Part shown: positions 5,996 to 12,984 of the stretch, one piece after another | Layout: the number at the start of each line of letters is the position of its first letter | How positions within the stretch are numbered: the first letter of the stretch is position 1 | Assembly (NCBI GenBank): GCA_037445875.1 | Contig: JBBIJR010000088.1 | Coordinates: 1 to 12,984, forward strand | Length of the DNA stretch: 12,984 bases | Reading direction: 5' to 3' | DNA from: JBBIJR01 sp037445875 | GTDB taxonomy: Bacteria > CLD3 > SB21 | The notes under the pieces: generated by a model | Told to the model about the DNA's origin: nothing | The model's database searches: none | The model's input: only the letters and a program-made list of their open reading frames with translations | Made by a program: the position numbers and the translations under genes

Positions 5996-8131
5996 TCATC
6001 GCTTCGAGCGGCGTTTCTTGGCGGCCTCTTGCTTCTTGCGGACGGGCTTTGTGCTGGGCTTTGTTCGAGCCTTCGCTCGAGGCCGGGCAGGGGCACGTTT
6101 CGAAGAAACTGTCTTGGATGCCCGGTTCTTCTTGAGTGTTTCGTGCGAGGCTTCTACCAACCGCTCGATGGTAAATCCGAATTCCTGCAGCAGCGCCTTG
6201 ATCGGAGCGGAGGCACCGAATTCTCGCTGAGCCACAATGGTACCATCGGCATCGATGCCGGTGTATCTCCTCCAACCAAAGGAGGATGCCGCCTCGATCC
6301 CCACGCGGGCCCGAACGCCGCTGGGCAGTACCTTTTCCCAGTACGCATCGCCCTGACGCTCAAACAGGCTCCAGCAGGGAACGCTGACGACACGGCATCG
6401 CACGCCCTCCCGGGTAAGCTGTTCATACGCGCCTATGCATAATTGGACTTCCGATCCGGTGCCCAGCAGGATGATCTCCGGAGTACCCTTGCAGTCTGCC
6501 AGTACGTACGCGCCTTTCAGCGTCCCTTCGGCCGATGCGAAGCGGGAGCGATCCACCGTCGGCAGGGCCTGTCGCGTGAGGATCAGTGCCGCCGGACGGT
6601 CCTTCAAACGCATGATGTGGCGCCACGCAAAGACGACTTCGTTGGCGTCCGCCGGCCGAATGACCTCCAGATTGGGTACGGCGCGTAGCGAGGCGATTTG
6701 TTCGATCGGTTGATGAGTAGGGCCGTCTTCCCCCACCCCGATGCTGTCATGCGTAAAGATGAACACCGACGGCTGCTCCATGAGGGCGGCCAGGCGGAAC
6801 GTCGGACGCATGTAGTCCGAGAAAATCAGGAATCCCGCACCGTACGCGCGCAGCCGGCTCAGTACCATACCGTTTACCACCGCGCCCATCGCATGTTCAC
6901 GGACACCGAAGTGAAAATTCCGCCCGCTGTAGTCGTCCTTCGAGAAATGAGGCGCGTTCTGGATGAGTGTTTTCGTCGACGGCGCCAGGTCGGCCGCACC
7001 GCCCATAAACCAGGGGACCCTTGCGGCTATAGCATTCAACACCTTTCCGCTCGCCTCCCGGCCGGCCAGCCCCTTCGCGTCCGCCGGAAAAACGGGGAGT
7101 TCTTTGTCCCACCCCTTCGGCAGGTCGCCCTGCTGGATCATGTCGAAGTGGTTGGCCAGCTGAGGATACGCTTCACGGTACGCCTCGAGGTTGCGCTGCC
7201 ACATCTGTTCCTGCTTGGCGCCTTTGCCGACACTCTGAAACATGTACTGGCGGACTTCGTCCGGCACGTGGAAATTCTTCTCGGGATCCCAGCCGTAGTG
7301 GCGTTTGGCCGCCTTGATCTCCTCGTCGCCGAGCGGCTCTCCGTGAGCAGCGGCGGTGTCCTGTTTGTTGGGGGCGCCGTACGCGATGTGGCTGTCGACA
7401 ATGATCAGCGTCGGACGGGATTGTTCCTTCAGGGCGCCGTCGATCGTTTGCTGCAACATCGTCAGGTCGTTGGCGTCGCCGACGCGGAGGACGTTCCAGT
7501 GGTATGCGATGAAGCGGCCGGCCACGTCCTCCGTAAAAGCCAGGGAAGTACTGCCCTCGATGGTGATGTGATTATTGTCGTATATCCAGATAAGGTTGTT
7601 GAGCCCGAGATGGCCGGCAAGGGAGGCCGCTTCACCCGAGACGCCCTCCATCATGCAGCCGTCGCCCGCCAGCGCGAAGATACGGTAATCGACGATGTCG
7701 TGACCGGGACGGTTGAAGTACTTGGCCAGCCACTTCTGCGCGATGGCAAATCCGACGCTGTTGGCGACGCCCTGGCCCAGAGGACCGGTCGTCGTTTCGA
7801 TTCCGGGCGCCAGACCGTACTCCGGATGGCCGGCGCACATGCTGTGGAGTTGGCGAAATTTCTTGATCGCATCGAGCGGTATGTCGTATCCGTGAATGTG
7901 CAGCGTGCTGTACAGGAGCATCGACGCGTGCCCGGCCGACAGGATAAACCGGTCCCGGTTGGGCCAGTGGGGGTTCTTGGGATTGTGGCGAAGGTAACGG
8001 TTGTACAGCAGATACGCCACCGGAGCCATCGCCATCGGCGTGCCCGGGTGGCCGGAGTTCGCCTGCTGCACGGCGTCCATCGAAAGCGTCCTGATGGTAT
8101 TGACGCACAGCGTTTCCAGATCCTGAGCCAT
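5996..8131 (-). CDS. tkt: Transketolase with basic C-terminal tail
   Basis: The protein has 711 residues from ATG 8131. GGAGG lies seven bases upstream of this ATG but only two bases before the alternative ATG at 8137. Transketolase is a thiamine-diphosphate enzyme moving two-carbon units between ketoses and aldoses in the pentose-phosphate or Calvin cycle. Visible family features are GHPGTPM (28-34), the ThDP motif opening with GDG (156-158) and closing at YDNN (184-187), HGEPLG (263-268) and the catalytic glutamate in REHAMG (E412). Domains run in the usual order: ThDP-binding, pyrimidine-binding, C-terminal. The catalytic body ends near residue 665, the family's usual length. Residues about 667-711 form an added tail with 21 Lys/Arg in 45 positions and a single acidic residue, rich in Ala, Pro and Ser, like histone H1. 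The gene follows ppk2 by 79 bp with no terminator between, so the two are probably co-transcribed. Confidence 0.97.
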   Translation of the reverse strand: MAQDLETLCVNTIRTLSMDAVQQANSGHPGTPMAMAPVAYLLYNRYLRHNPKNPHWPNRDRFILSAGHASMLLYSTLHIHGYDIPLDAIKKFRQLHSMCAGHPEYGLAPGIETTTGPLGQGVANSVGFAIAQKWLAKYFNRPGHDIVDYRIFALAGDGCMMEGVSGEAASLAGHLGLNNLIWIYDNNHITIEGSTSLAFTEDVAGRFIAYHWNVLRVGDANDLTMLQQTIDGALKEQSRPTLIIVDSHIAYGAPNKQDTAAAHGEPLGDEEIKAAKRHYGWDPEKNFHVPDEVRQYMFQSVGKGAKQEQMWQRNLEAYREAYPQLANHFDMIQQGDLPKGWDKELPVFPADAKGLAGREASGKVLNAIAARVPWFMGGAADLAPSTKTLIQNAPHFSKDDYSGRNFHFGVREHAMGAVVNGMVLSRLRAYGAGFLIFSDYMRPTFRLAALMEQPSVFIFTHDSIGVGEDGPTHQPIEQIASLRAVPNLEVIRPADANEVVFAWRHIMRLKDRPAALILTRQALPTVDRSRFASAEGTLKGAYVLADCKGTPEIILLGTGSEVQLCIGAYEQLTREGVRCRVVSVPCWSLFERQGDAYWEKVLPSGVRARVGIEAASSFGWRRYTGIDADGTIVAQREFGASAPIKALLQEFGFTIERLVEASHETLKKNRASKTVSSKRAPARPRAKARTKPSTKPVRKKQEAAKKRRSKR

Positions 8132-8210
8132 GTACATTCCTCCCGCTAAGGTTTAGAGCCAACCCCCGATGGAACAAAACAAAACGGTATCGTGAGAACC
8201 TGAATCTGCG

Positions 8211-9020
8211 CTATTTGATGACGATCCCGGAGTAATCGCCGGCCGGCTTCGGCACCTTGAGGTCCATCCCTTCCATCGTCTCCACCAGGATCTTCGCCAC
8301 GGCGATGTTCCTGAACCACTTGTGATTGGACGGAATGATGTACCACGGCGCCTTTTCGGTGCTGCAGTGATTGAACACGTCCTCAAACGCATCCATATAA
8401 TCGCCCCAGAGCTCCCGCTCTTTCATATCGTTCGGAGAGAATTTCCAGTGTTTCTCCTTGTCGTCGAGCCTCGCCTGGAGCCGTTCGCGCTGTTCTTCTT
8501 TGGAAATGTACAGAAAGAATTTCACGATCGTGGCGCCGTTTTCGTTCAGCAGTTCCTCGAATTCGTTGATCTGGTTGAACCTTCGTTTGGCTTCCTTGTC
8601 TGAGATCATCTTGTGCACGCGCGTCACCAGGACGTCTTCGTAGTGCGAGCGGTTGAAGATCCCGACGTATCCGGCCGGAGGCACGGCCTTGTGGATACGC
8701 CACAAGAAATCGTGGCTTCGTTCCTCCTCGCTCGGGGCCTTGAAACTGTGCACGATGCAACTCTGCGGGTTGAGACCCCGCATGACATGTTTGATCGTGC
8801 CGTCCTTGCCGCCCGCATCCATGGCTTGCAGAATGATCAGCAGGGACCTTTTTTTCTCCGCCCACAGCAGTTCCTGCAACTCGATCATGCGTATGTTGAA
8901 CTGCTTGAAATCCTCCCGGCAATCGTCGTTGGACTTGTAACTCAGGGTTTCATCCGGATCGTAATCCTTCAGCGAGATCTTCCTGTCTTCCGGCACGCGG
9001 AATTTCTTGACCATGGACAT
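8211..9020 (-). CDS. ppk2: PPK2-family polyphosphate:nucleotide phosphotransferase
   Basis: The 269-residue protein has the hallmarks of polyphosphate kinase 2: a P-loop AMDAGGKDG (66-74), a Walker B-like segment GYVGIFNRSHYEDV (117-130) and the arginine-rich lid region that follows it. Its length matches single-domain PPK2 enzymes. They use polyphosphate to phosphorylate AMP, ADP or other nucleotides, or run the reverse reaction, in the cytoplasm. The subclass (AMP versus ADP preference) cannot be fixed by eye. The start at 9020 has AGAGG eight bases upstream; a second ATG two codons later is possible. It lies 65 bp after the radical SAM gene and 79 bp before tkt, on the same strand. It could supply nucleoside triphosphate (for example for the CTP-using step downstream), but that link is inference. 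Confidence 0.95.
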   Translation of the reverse strand: MSMVKKFRVPEDRKISLKDYDPDETLSYKSNDDCREDFKQFNIRMIELQELLWAEKKRSLLIILQAMDAGGKDGTIKHVMRGLNPQSCIVHSFKAPSEEERSHDFLWRIHKAVPPAGYVGIFNRSHYEDVLVTRVHKMISDKEAKRRFNQINEFEELLNENGATIVKFFLYISKEEQRERLQARLDDKEKHWKFSPNDMKERELWGDYMDAFEDVFNHCSTEKAPWYIIPSNHKWFRNIAVAKILVETMEGMDLKVPKPAGDYSGIVIK

Positions 9021-9085
9021 CTACGACACCTCTTTCCGGCTTCATCTGGTGGTAAACTCAGTTCAGGGGTCCGTCGCCGGGCCGC

Positions 9086-10132
9086 TTATATCGAAACGCG
9101 CCGGGTGCTGCGCAGCTTGCGGAGGTTGCCGACGGCTTCGCCGACCGATCTCGGTCGCACGAGCAAATACCGCTGCGTGTAGCACGTCGTCCAGCATCCG
9201 CTGCATTGTCTGTACTCCTGCAGGCGCTGTTGGTATTCGTAGCTCGAAAAGATATCTCTCAGCGATTGACGAAACACGTTACCGATGGGGTTTCCTTTGC
9301 ACAGGTGCACGTCGCCGTTCTCCATGATGGTCGTGCGCGTGGAGAGGTACGGCGATTCGACGAAGGGACACCAGTTCAGGTTCGGGTTCTCGACGTACGG
9401 TACGATGCCGGCCAGGAAGGAATCGAGATTCATCACGTCGGGATTGCCCGTGAGGAATTTCATCAGCTTTTCCAGCCGCTCGCCGGGCTGTACGACCATT
9501 TCCTCGTCGTAGCGCGTGGAAAATGTGAGGGTGTGGTACATGCCGATGGTCGATTTCCAACCGAGTTTCTTCACATGTGCGATGATGTCCGGGACCTGGT
9601 CGATGTTCTTGTTGCTGACAACGGTATTGGCGTACAGCAGCGATTTCTTCTGGCCGTTGTATTGGATCTGGCGGCGCATCTCGGTAATGGCCTTCATCCT
9701 CTCCGAAACGACGCCCGAGTAGTTCTTTACGCCGCGGATTTCGTCCCCCACTTCGTCGAAACCGTCGAAAGACGTCTGAATGTGCATGCCGTTTTCGAGG
9801 CACACTCGGGCCGCGGGCATGATGCGGTCTTCTTTGTTGTAGAGGCCCGTCACCATCGTTGTGGCGTACCGAAACGTCCGGTTGGCCTCCAGCATCATTT
9901 CGGACAGTTCGTCGACCACGGTCACCTCTCCGCCGGAGATGAACCCCACGTAGGCGCCGTAGTCGCGCAGGTTGGCCATCACGGCGCTGAATTCGTCCAG
10001 CGTCATCGTATGTGTATTCTTGTACGGGATGACGCACTGGAGGCAGCGCTGCGTGCACTTGTAGGTGATGCGGACTTCCGTACTTGAATTGAAGGGCCGC
10101 TGATGGGCCAGGTTGTTGAGTATTTTGAACAT
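9086..10132 (-). CDS. Radical SAM enzyme with C-terminal twitch/SPASM-type cysteine cluster
   Basis: Starting at ATG 10132 the protein has 348 residues. The CxxxCxxC motif (C26, C30, C33 in YKCTQRCLQC) binds the SAM-cleaving 4Fe-4S cluster, and GGEV (67-70) is the SAM-contacting GGE motif. The C-terminus has an NWC, then a GDVHLC (G-x4-C), then C310-x2-C313 and C317: enough for one auxiliary cluster, as in twitch or short SPASM domains, rather than the seven-cysteine two-cluster set. Such enzymes modify peptides, sugars or small metabolites; the substrate is not evident. The frame stays open to a GTG at 10219, adding 29 mostly hydrophobic residues that could form a membrane helix. Neither start has a good Shine-Dalgarno site, and I prefer 10132 because the upstream bases look like AT-rich promoter DNA. 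It probably heads an operon with ppk2 and tkt. Confidence 0.88.
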   Translation of the reverse strand: MFKILNNLAHQRPFNSSTEVRITYKCTQRCLQCVIPYKNTHTMTLDEFSAVMANLRDYGAYVGFISGGEVTVVDELSEMMLEANRTFRYATTMVTGLYNKEDRIMPAARVCLENGMHIQTSFDGFDEVGDEIRGVKNYSGVVSERMKAITEMRRQIQYNGQKKSLLYANTVVSNKNIDQVPDIIAHVKKLGWKSTIGMYHTLTFSTRYDEEMVVQPGERLEKLMKFLTGNPDVMNLDSFLAGIVPYVENPNLNWCPFVESPYLSTRTTIMENGDVHLCKGNPIGNVFRQSLRDIFSSYEYQQRLQEYRQCSGCWTTCYTQRYLLVRPRSVGEAVGNLRKLRSTRRVSI

Positions 10133-10560
10133 GAAAACGGATGCGATGGCGACAATCTGGACTTCAATATAAAGCAGTCCTGCGCAAATAAAAAACAAAA
10201 AATCGCTTTTGTCGCTCACTGGAAATCAAGCGTGGGACTCTACTGCAGCGACCCTGCAAAAGACAAGGGGTGATCACCCGGAGAAGAGCGGCCATCCACA
10301 TCGAATCGTGCTACGAACAACGCAGAAAAAACAATCGACTGTTTCTTGCGGCTGCCTGGAGGGTCAGAATACATCGAGACGGCTGGAACATCTTTCATGC
10401 TGGGTGAAAGGGCGGGATATTTCCAAGGACAGGCCTCCTAAAGACCTCGATTAACAAGGGGTTAGCCATGCATACCTCCAATGCTGTCTAACGGTTCACG
10501 CCGAATCGATGACGGGAGCAATGGCCGATCCGAAGCCGAGGTAGCCGTTCTCACCGCGCG

Positions 10561-10582
10561 ACCTGATGAGAATTCATCAGGT
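10561..10582. repeat. Perfect 22-bp inverted repeat
   Basis: ACCTGATGA and TCATCAGGT are exact reverse complements separated by GAAT, giving a 9-bp stem. No T-tract follows on either strand, so it is not an intrinsic terminator. It is about 180 bp before the histidine kinase start and could be a regulator binding site or a leader-RNA hairpin. Confidence 0.7.
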
Positions 10583-10673
10583 GATCCGGCACTTCCCCTA
10601 TGTCTTCGAGCATGGCAACCGCTCCGTCTCCCCCGAGGGTGCGGTATCTATGGTACGTTTTCCTATCTTTATC

Positions 10674-10681
10674 TTGCTAAT
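10674..10681 (+). promoter_or_regulatory. Possible Bacteroidota-type -7 element for the histidine kinase
   Basis: TATCTTTA matches seven of eight positions of the Bacteroidota -7 consensus TAnnTTTG and lies about 80 bp upstream of the GTG start. No clear TTG partner is present at the expected distance, so this is weak support for both the promoter and the taxonomic guess. Confidence 0.3.
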
Positions 10682-10760
10682 ACAGGCATGGAATGGGACA
10701 TCCGGAGGGTTGCATTTCAAGCAACGGTCCCGTACCTTATCGGTAAGGAGGCGTTCGGCC

Positions 10761-12843
10761 GTGGTACTCCACATTGTTCTTCCGCTCATCGCGTTCTCGT
10801 TGCTTGCTCAGACTCCGAGCGACACCAGCCGCGTGCACGGGTGGAATCGACAAGCCTTTCAATTGGTCAACACAGACGCAAAACAGGCGAAGCTCTTTGC
10901 CGACAGTGCGGCGGCGCTGTCGAGGTTAATAGGGTACCAGGGTGGACAGGCCGAGGCACTCTTCCATAGCGGGACGGCACTCTTCTGGCTCGGCGAACTG
11001 GCCGAGGCGAGAGATTCTCTGCGCTTAGCCAAATCGCTTTTTGAGGCCATGGACTCCACGCGAGGAGTCGTGAAATGCTTGAGGAATATCGGGCTCACCT
11101 ACTGGCGCGCAGGCGAGTACGTCGATGCACTGGACAGCTATCGGCAGGGTCTGGCTCTACTGGATACGCGCGACGATCCGATTCTGCGCGCAGGGTTGCA
11201 AAACAACATCGGACTCATCTACGAACTTCAAGGCGATTACCCGTCGGCTCTGGACTGTTTTATGCAAACCTTGACCATCGGACAGGAAATCCAGCACAAG
11301 AATTACGTAGCCATCGCCTACATGAACATCGGCCGGGTGCACCAACTGATGGGCAATCTGGACCGGGCATTGGAGTACGCTCACAAGGCACTCGAACACA
11401 ACAAGTCCAATCAAGAGACGAGATACTTGCGGCATAACCTGAACAATATCGGCGACATTCATCTGGGTAGCGGGAGTTTGACAAGGCGCTCGACTACTTA
11501 CGGCAGGGACTGGGATATGCGCGCCAGAGCAATGAGCCGGACGGTATTCTCACAGGCCTGAACTCCATCTGCGCCATCTTGATTGAACGAAACGAGTTAG
11601 CGTCTGCACAAGATTCTCTGCGCGAGGCCTTGGCCCTTGCTAGAAAAACCGGCCTAAGGGAACATGAAATCGCAACGCTTCGCAATCTGTCTCGGATCGA
11701 ACGGAAACAATCGCGGTTGCCCGCGGCCAGAAAGTATCTGAGTCTCGCACTCGAAATCGCTCAAAAGCTGGGCTCGACTAAGGAAATCGCTGAATCCGCG
11801 TCCGAACTGACTGAGGTGTACGTAAAAATGGGAGACTTCCGTCAGGCCCTTCAGTCCCATCGCCTGGCCGAGACAATGAGGGACTCTCTCATTAACGAAG
11901 ACAAGCTCAAGCAGATCGCACGATTGGAATTTAAACAAGCCGTCGACGCCAAAGAACGCGAAAACGACCTACTCAAGAAAAACATGGCCCTCCAACAGGC
12001 GGAGTTGGATCGCGATTCCCTCATTCGTACGGGACTCTTCGTGGGACTCGGCTTGTTGACCGTTCTCACGGTCGTCCTCGTCCTCGCGTTTGTGATGAAA
12101 CGCCGCACCAATGCACAACTGGATGAGATGAACCGAGTCATCTTCAAACAAAACACTCAACTTCGAGCACTGAACGATAAGAAGAACGAATTTCTCGGCG
12201 TCGTTGCCCACGATCTGCGGAATCCGATCGGAGCGATCGCCAACGCCATCGAAATCGTCAGCGTGGATGTAGACCCAATATCTTCCGCAGAGAACCGCGC
12301 GCTGCTTGCCGATACGCTGGCCTCAGCATGGTCAACAGTCTCCTGGATGTGACCGCCATCGAATCCGGCAAGATCACGTTGGACAAGCGACCTGTCGACA
12401 TCGAGAGCCTGACTTACTCCATCGTCCGATACCAAAAGCTGCAAGCAGACAAGAAGCAAATCCGCCTCGATGTACAACATCCCGCCGCGGCGCCTGTGGT
12501 GCTTGCGGATCCACGGCGTTTATCCGAGGTACTCGACAATCTCGTGTCGAATGCAATCAAATACACGTCTCCGGGCGGACAGGTCAACATCCACTTTGAA
12601 AAGACGGACAATCGGTGGATTACTCACATCGAAGACACAGGACAAGGATTCCTGTCCACAGAAATCCCCTATGTGTTTTCAGGGACACGCAAGATGACAT
12701 CGAAACCGACGGCAGGCGAACCCTCCATCGGATTTGGTCTTCTCGCGGTCAAGAAGATCATCGACTTACACGAAGGAGACATCTGGGTTCATTCGGAACG
12801 CGAAAAAGGATCCCGCTTTAGTTTTGCGCTGACTTCAGCGTGA
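10761..12843 (+). pseudogene. TPR-repeat sensor histidine kinase interrupted by two single-base deletions
   Basis: The gene starts at a GTG with AAGGAGG nine bases upstream. It encodes a hydrophobic signal-like segment (MVLHIVLPLIAFSLLAQ), then about seven tetratricopeptide repeats (for example RNIGLTYWRAGEYVDALDSY), a charged coiled coil, one membrane helix (near 12025-12090), the HisKA phosphoacceptor box with the His in AHDLRNP (near 12210) and an ATPase domain with N box (LDNLVSNAIKY), G1 (EDTGQGF) and G2 (IGFGLLAVKK). The frame shifts near 11472-11476, where GGTAGCGGGAGTTT seems to have lost one G (restored reading: GSGEFDKAL), and near 12322-12328, just before ATGGTCAACAGTCTC. Restoring one base at each point gives a continuous protein of about 694 residues. 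The product would sense an extracytoplasmic signal and phosphorylate a response regulator not seen here. The indels may be true decay or sequencing error; all domains otherwise look well conserved. Confidence 0.85.
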
Positions 12844-12984
12844 CCCGTCGTTTTTCTATTCCCTTCTGACATAAGACCGCCACCTTCCGAGTCGAGAGCA
12901 TCAATCCGCGTTGCTAGAAAAAAGGACGCTCCGGACGAACAGGTAACGATGCGGTGTCGCCTAACGGCTAACCCGCGAATACCA
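12844..12984. other. Downstream flank of the histidine kinase, no feature recognised
   Basis: No gene, RNA or clear terminator is visible. A small hairpin (CGCTGA/TCAGCG, 12827-12840) at the end of the kinase frame is followed about ten bases later by a T-run, too far for a convincing intrinsic terminator. Confidence 0.4.

Larger units (their letters stand above)
10133..10760. other. Intergenic region between divergent radical SAM and histidine kinase genes
   Basis: This 628-bp stretch holds the promoters of two divergently transcribed units. Open frames here have no recognisable domain and look like chance. An AT-rich patch at about 10160-10210, with T-runs on the minus strand, probably includes the radical SAM promoter. 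I found no tRNA or rRNA. GTTAG (10461-10465) and CTAAC (10488-10492) make a loose inverted pair. A perfect inverted repeat lies at 10561-10582. Confidence 0.6.

Noticed and set aside
6698..8149. A 483-codon open frame on the plus strand opposite the transketolase
   Set aside because: It is antisense to a clear full-length transketolase and its translation shows no domain; it is a composition shadow.
9206..10087. A 293-codon plus-strand open frame opposite the radical SAM gene
   Set aside because: It is a shadow of the radical SAM gene, whose cysteine motifs lie in the minus-strand frame.
10486..10500. GTCTAACGG, resembling the R'' core of an integron attC site, with a similar GCCTAACGG near 12968
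   Set aside because: No matching GTTRRRY core was found at attC distance and there is no integrase in the window, so the resemblance is probably chance.
10566..10760. Upstream ATG starts (10566, 10650) for the histidine kinase
   Set aside because: They would add residues without any domain and lack Shine-Dalgarno sites, whereas GTG 10761 has AAGGAGG at good spacing and opens a signal-like segment.
10481..10969. A 162-codon plus-strand open frame upstream of and into the histidine kinase
   Set aside because: It overlaps the kinase in another frame, has no good ribosome binding site and no recognisable domain.

Overview
The window reads as bacterial chromosome of moderately high GC. Shine-Dalgarno sites of the AGGAG/AAGGAGG type precede many starts, and GTG or TTG starts are common. 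A periplasmic-TPR histidine kinase with the 'TPR - coiled coil - single TM - HisKA' layout is typical of the Bacteroidota/Chlorobiota/Ignavibacteria (FCB) group, so I tentatively place the source there or in a relative. This is an inference from architecture; no rRNA or other phylogenetic marker is present.

All confident genes from 1 to about 10.1 kb lie on the minus strand. In transcription order they fall into two blocks. The upstream block is a radical SAM/twitch-SPASM enzyme (10132-9086), a PPK2-family polyphosphate kinase (9020-8211) and a transketolase with an unusual very basic C-terminal tail (8131-5996). A 302-bp AT-rich gap with repeated TGTTAA motifs follows. The downstream block is a nucleotidyltransferase of the LicC/PntC/inositol-phosphate cytidylyltransferase type (5693-4860), then a strong intrinsic terminator (4793-4824), then a tightly packed four-gene run. 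That run holds two paralogous proteins with a decayed nucleotidyltransferase-like N-domain plus a CDP-alcohol phosphotransferase domain (4753-3488 and 3491-2265, overlapping by ATGA), a nucleotidyltransferase-like/SAM-methyltransferase fusion (2249-861), and a Wzx/MOP-type flippase cut by the window edge (861-1).

My reading of the downstream block is a membrane pathway. The free-standing nucleotidyltransferase would activate a phospho-alcohol as a CDP (or NDP) derivative, the membrane phosphotransferases would move the phospho-alcohol to an acceptor, the methyltransferase would decorate it, and the flippase would move the product across the membrane. The product is unknown. The most unusual points are that three consecutive genes carry nucleotidyltransferase-like N-domains that have lost the nucleotide-binding loop, and that both phosphotransferases lack the fourth aspartate of the CDP-alcohol motif (His in one, Ser in the other).

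From 10.13 to 10.76 kb there is no convincing gene, only a perfect 22-bp inverted repeat and possible promoter elements. From 10761 to 12843 on the plus strand lies a TPR sensor histidine kinase interrupted by two apparent single-base deletions. The last 141 bp show nothing I can name.
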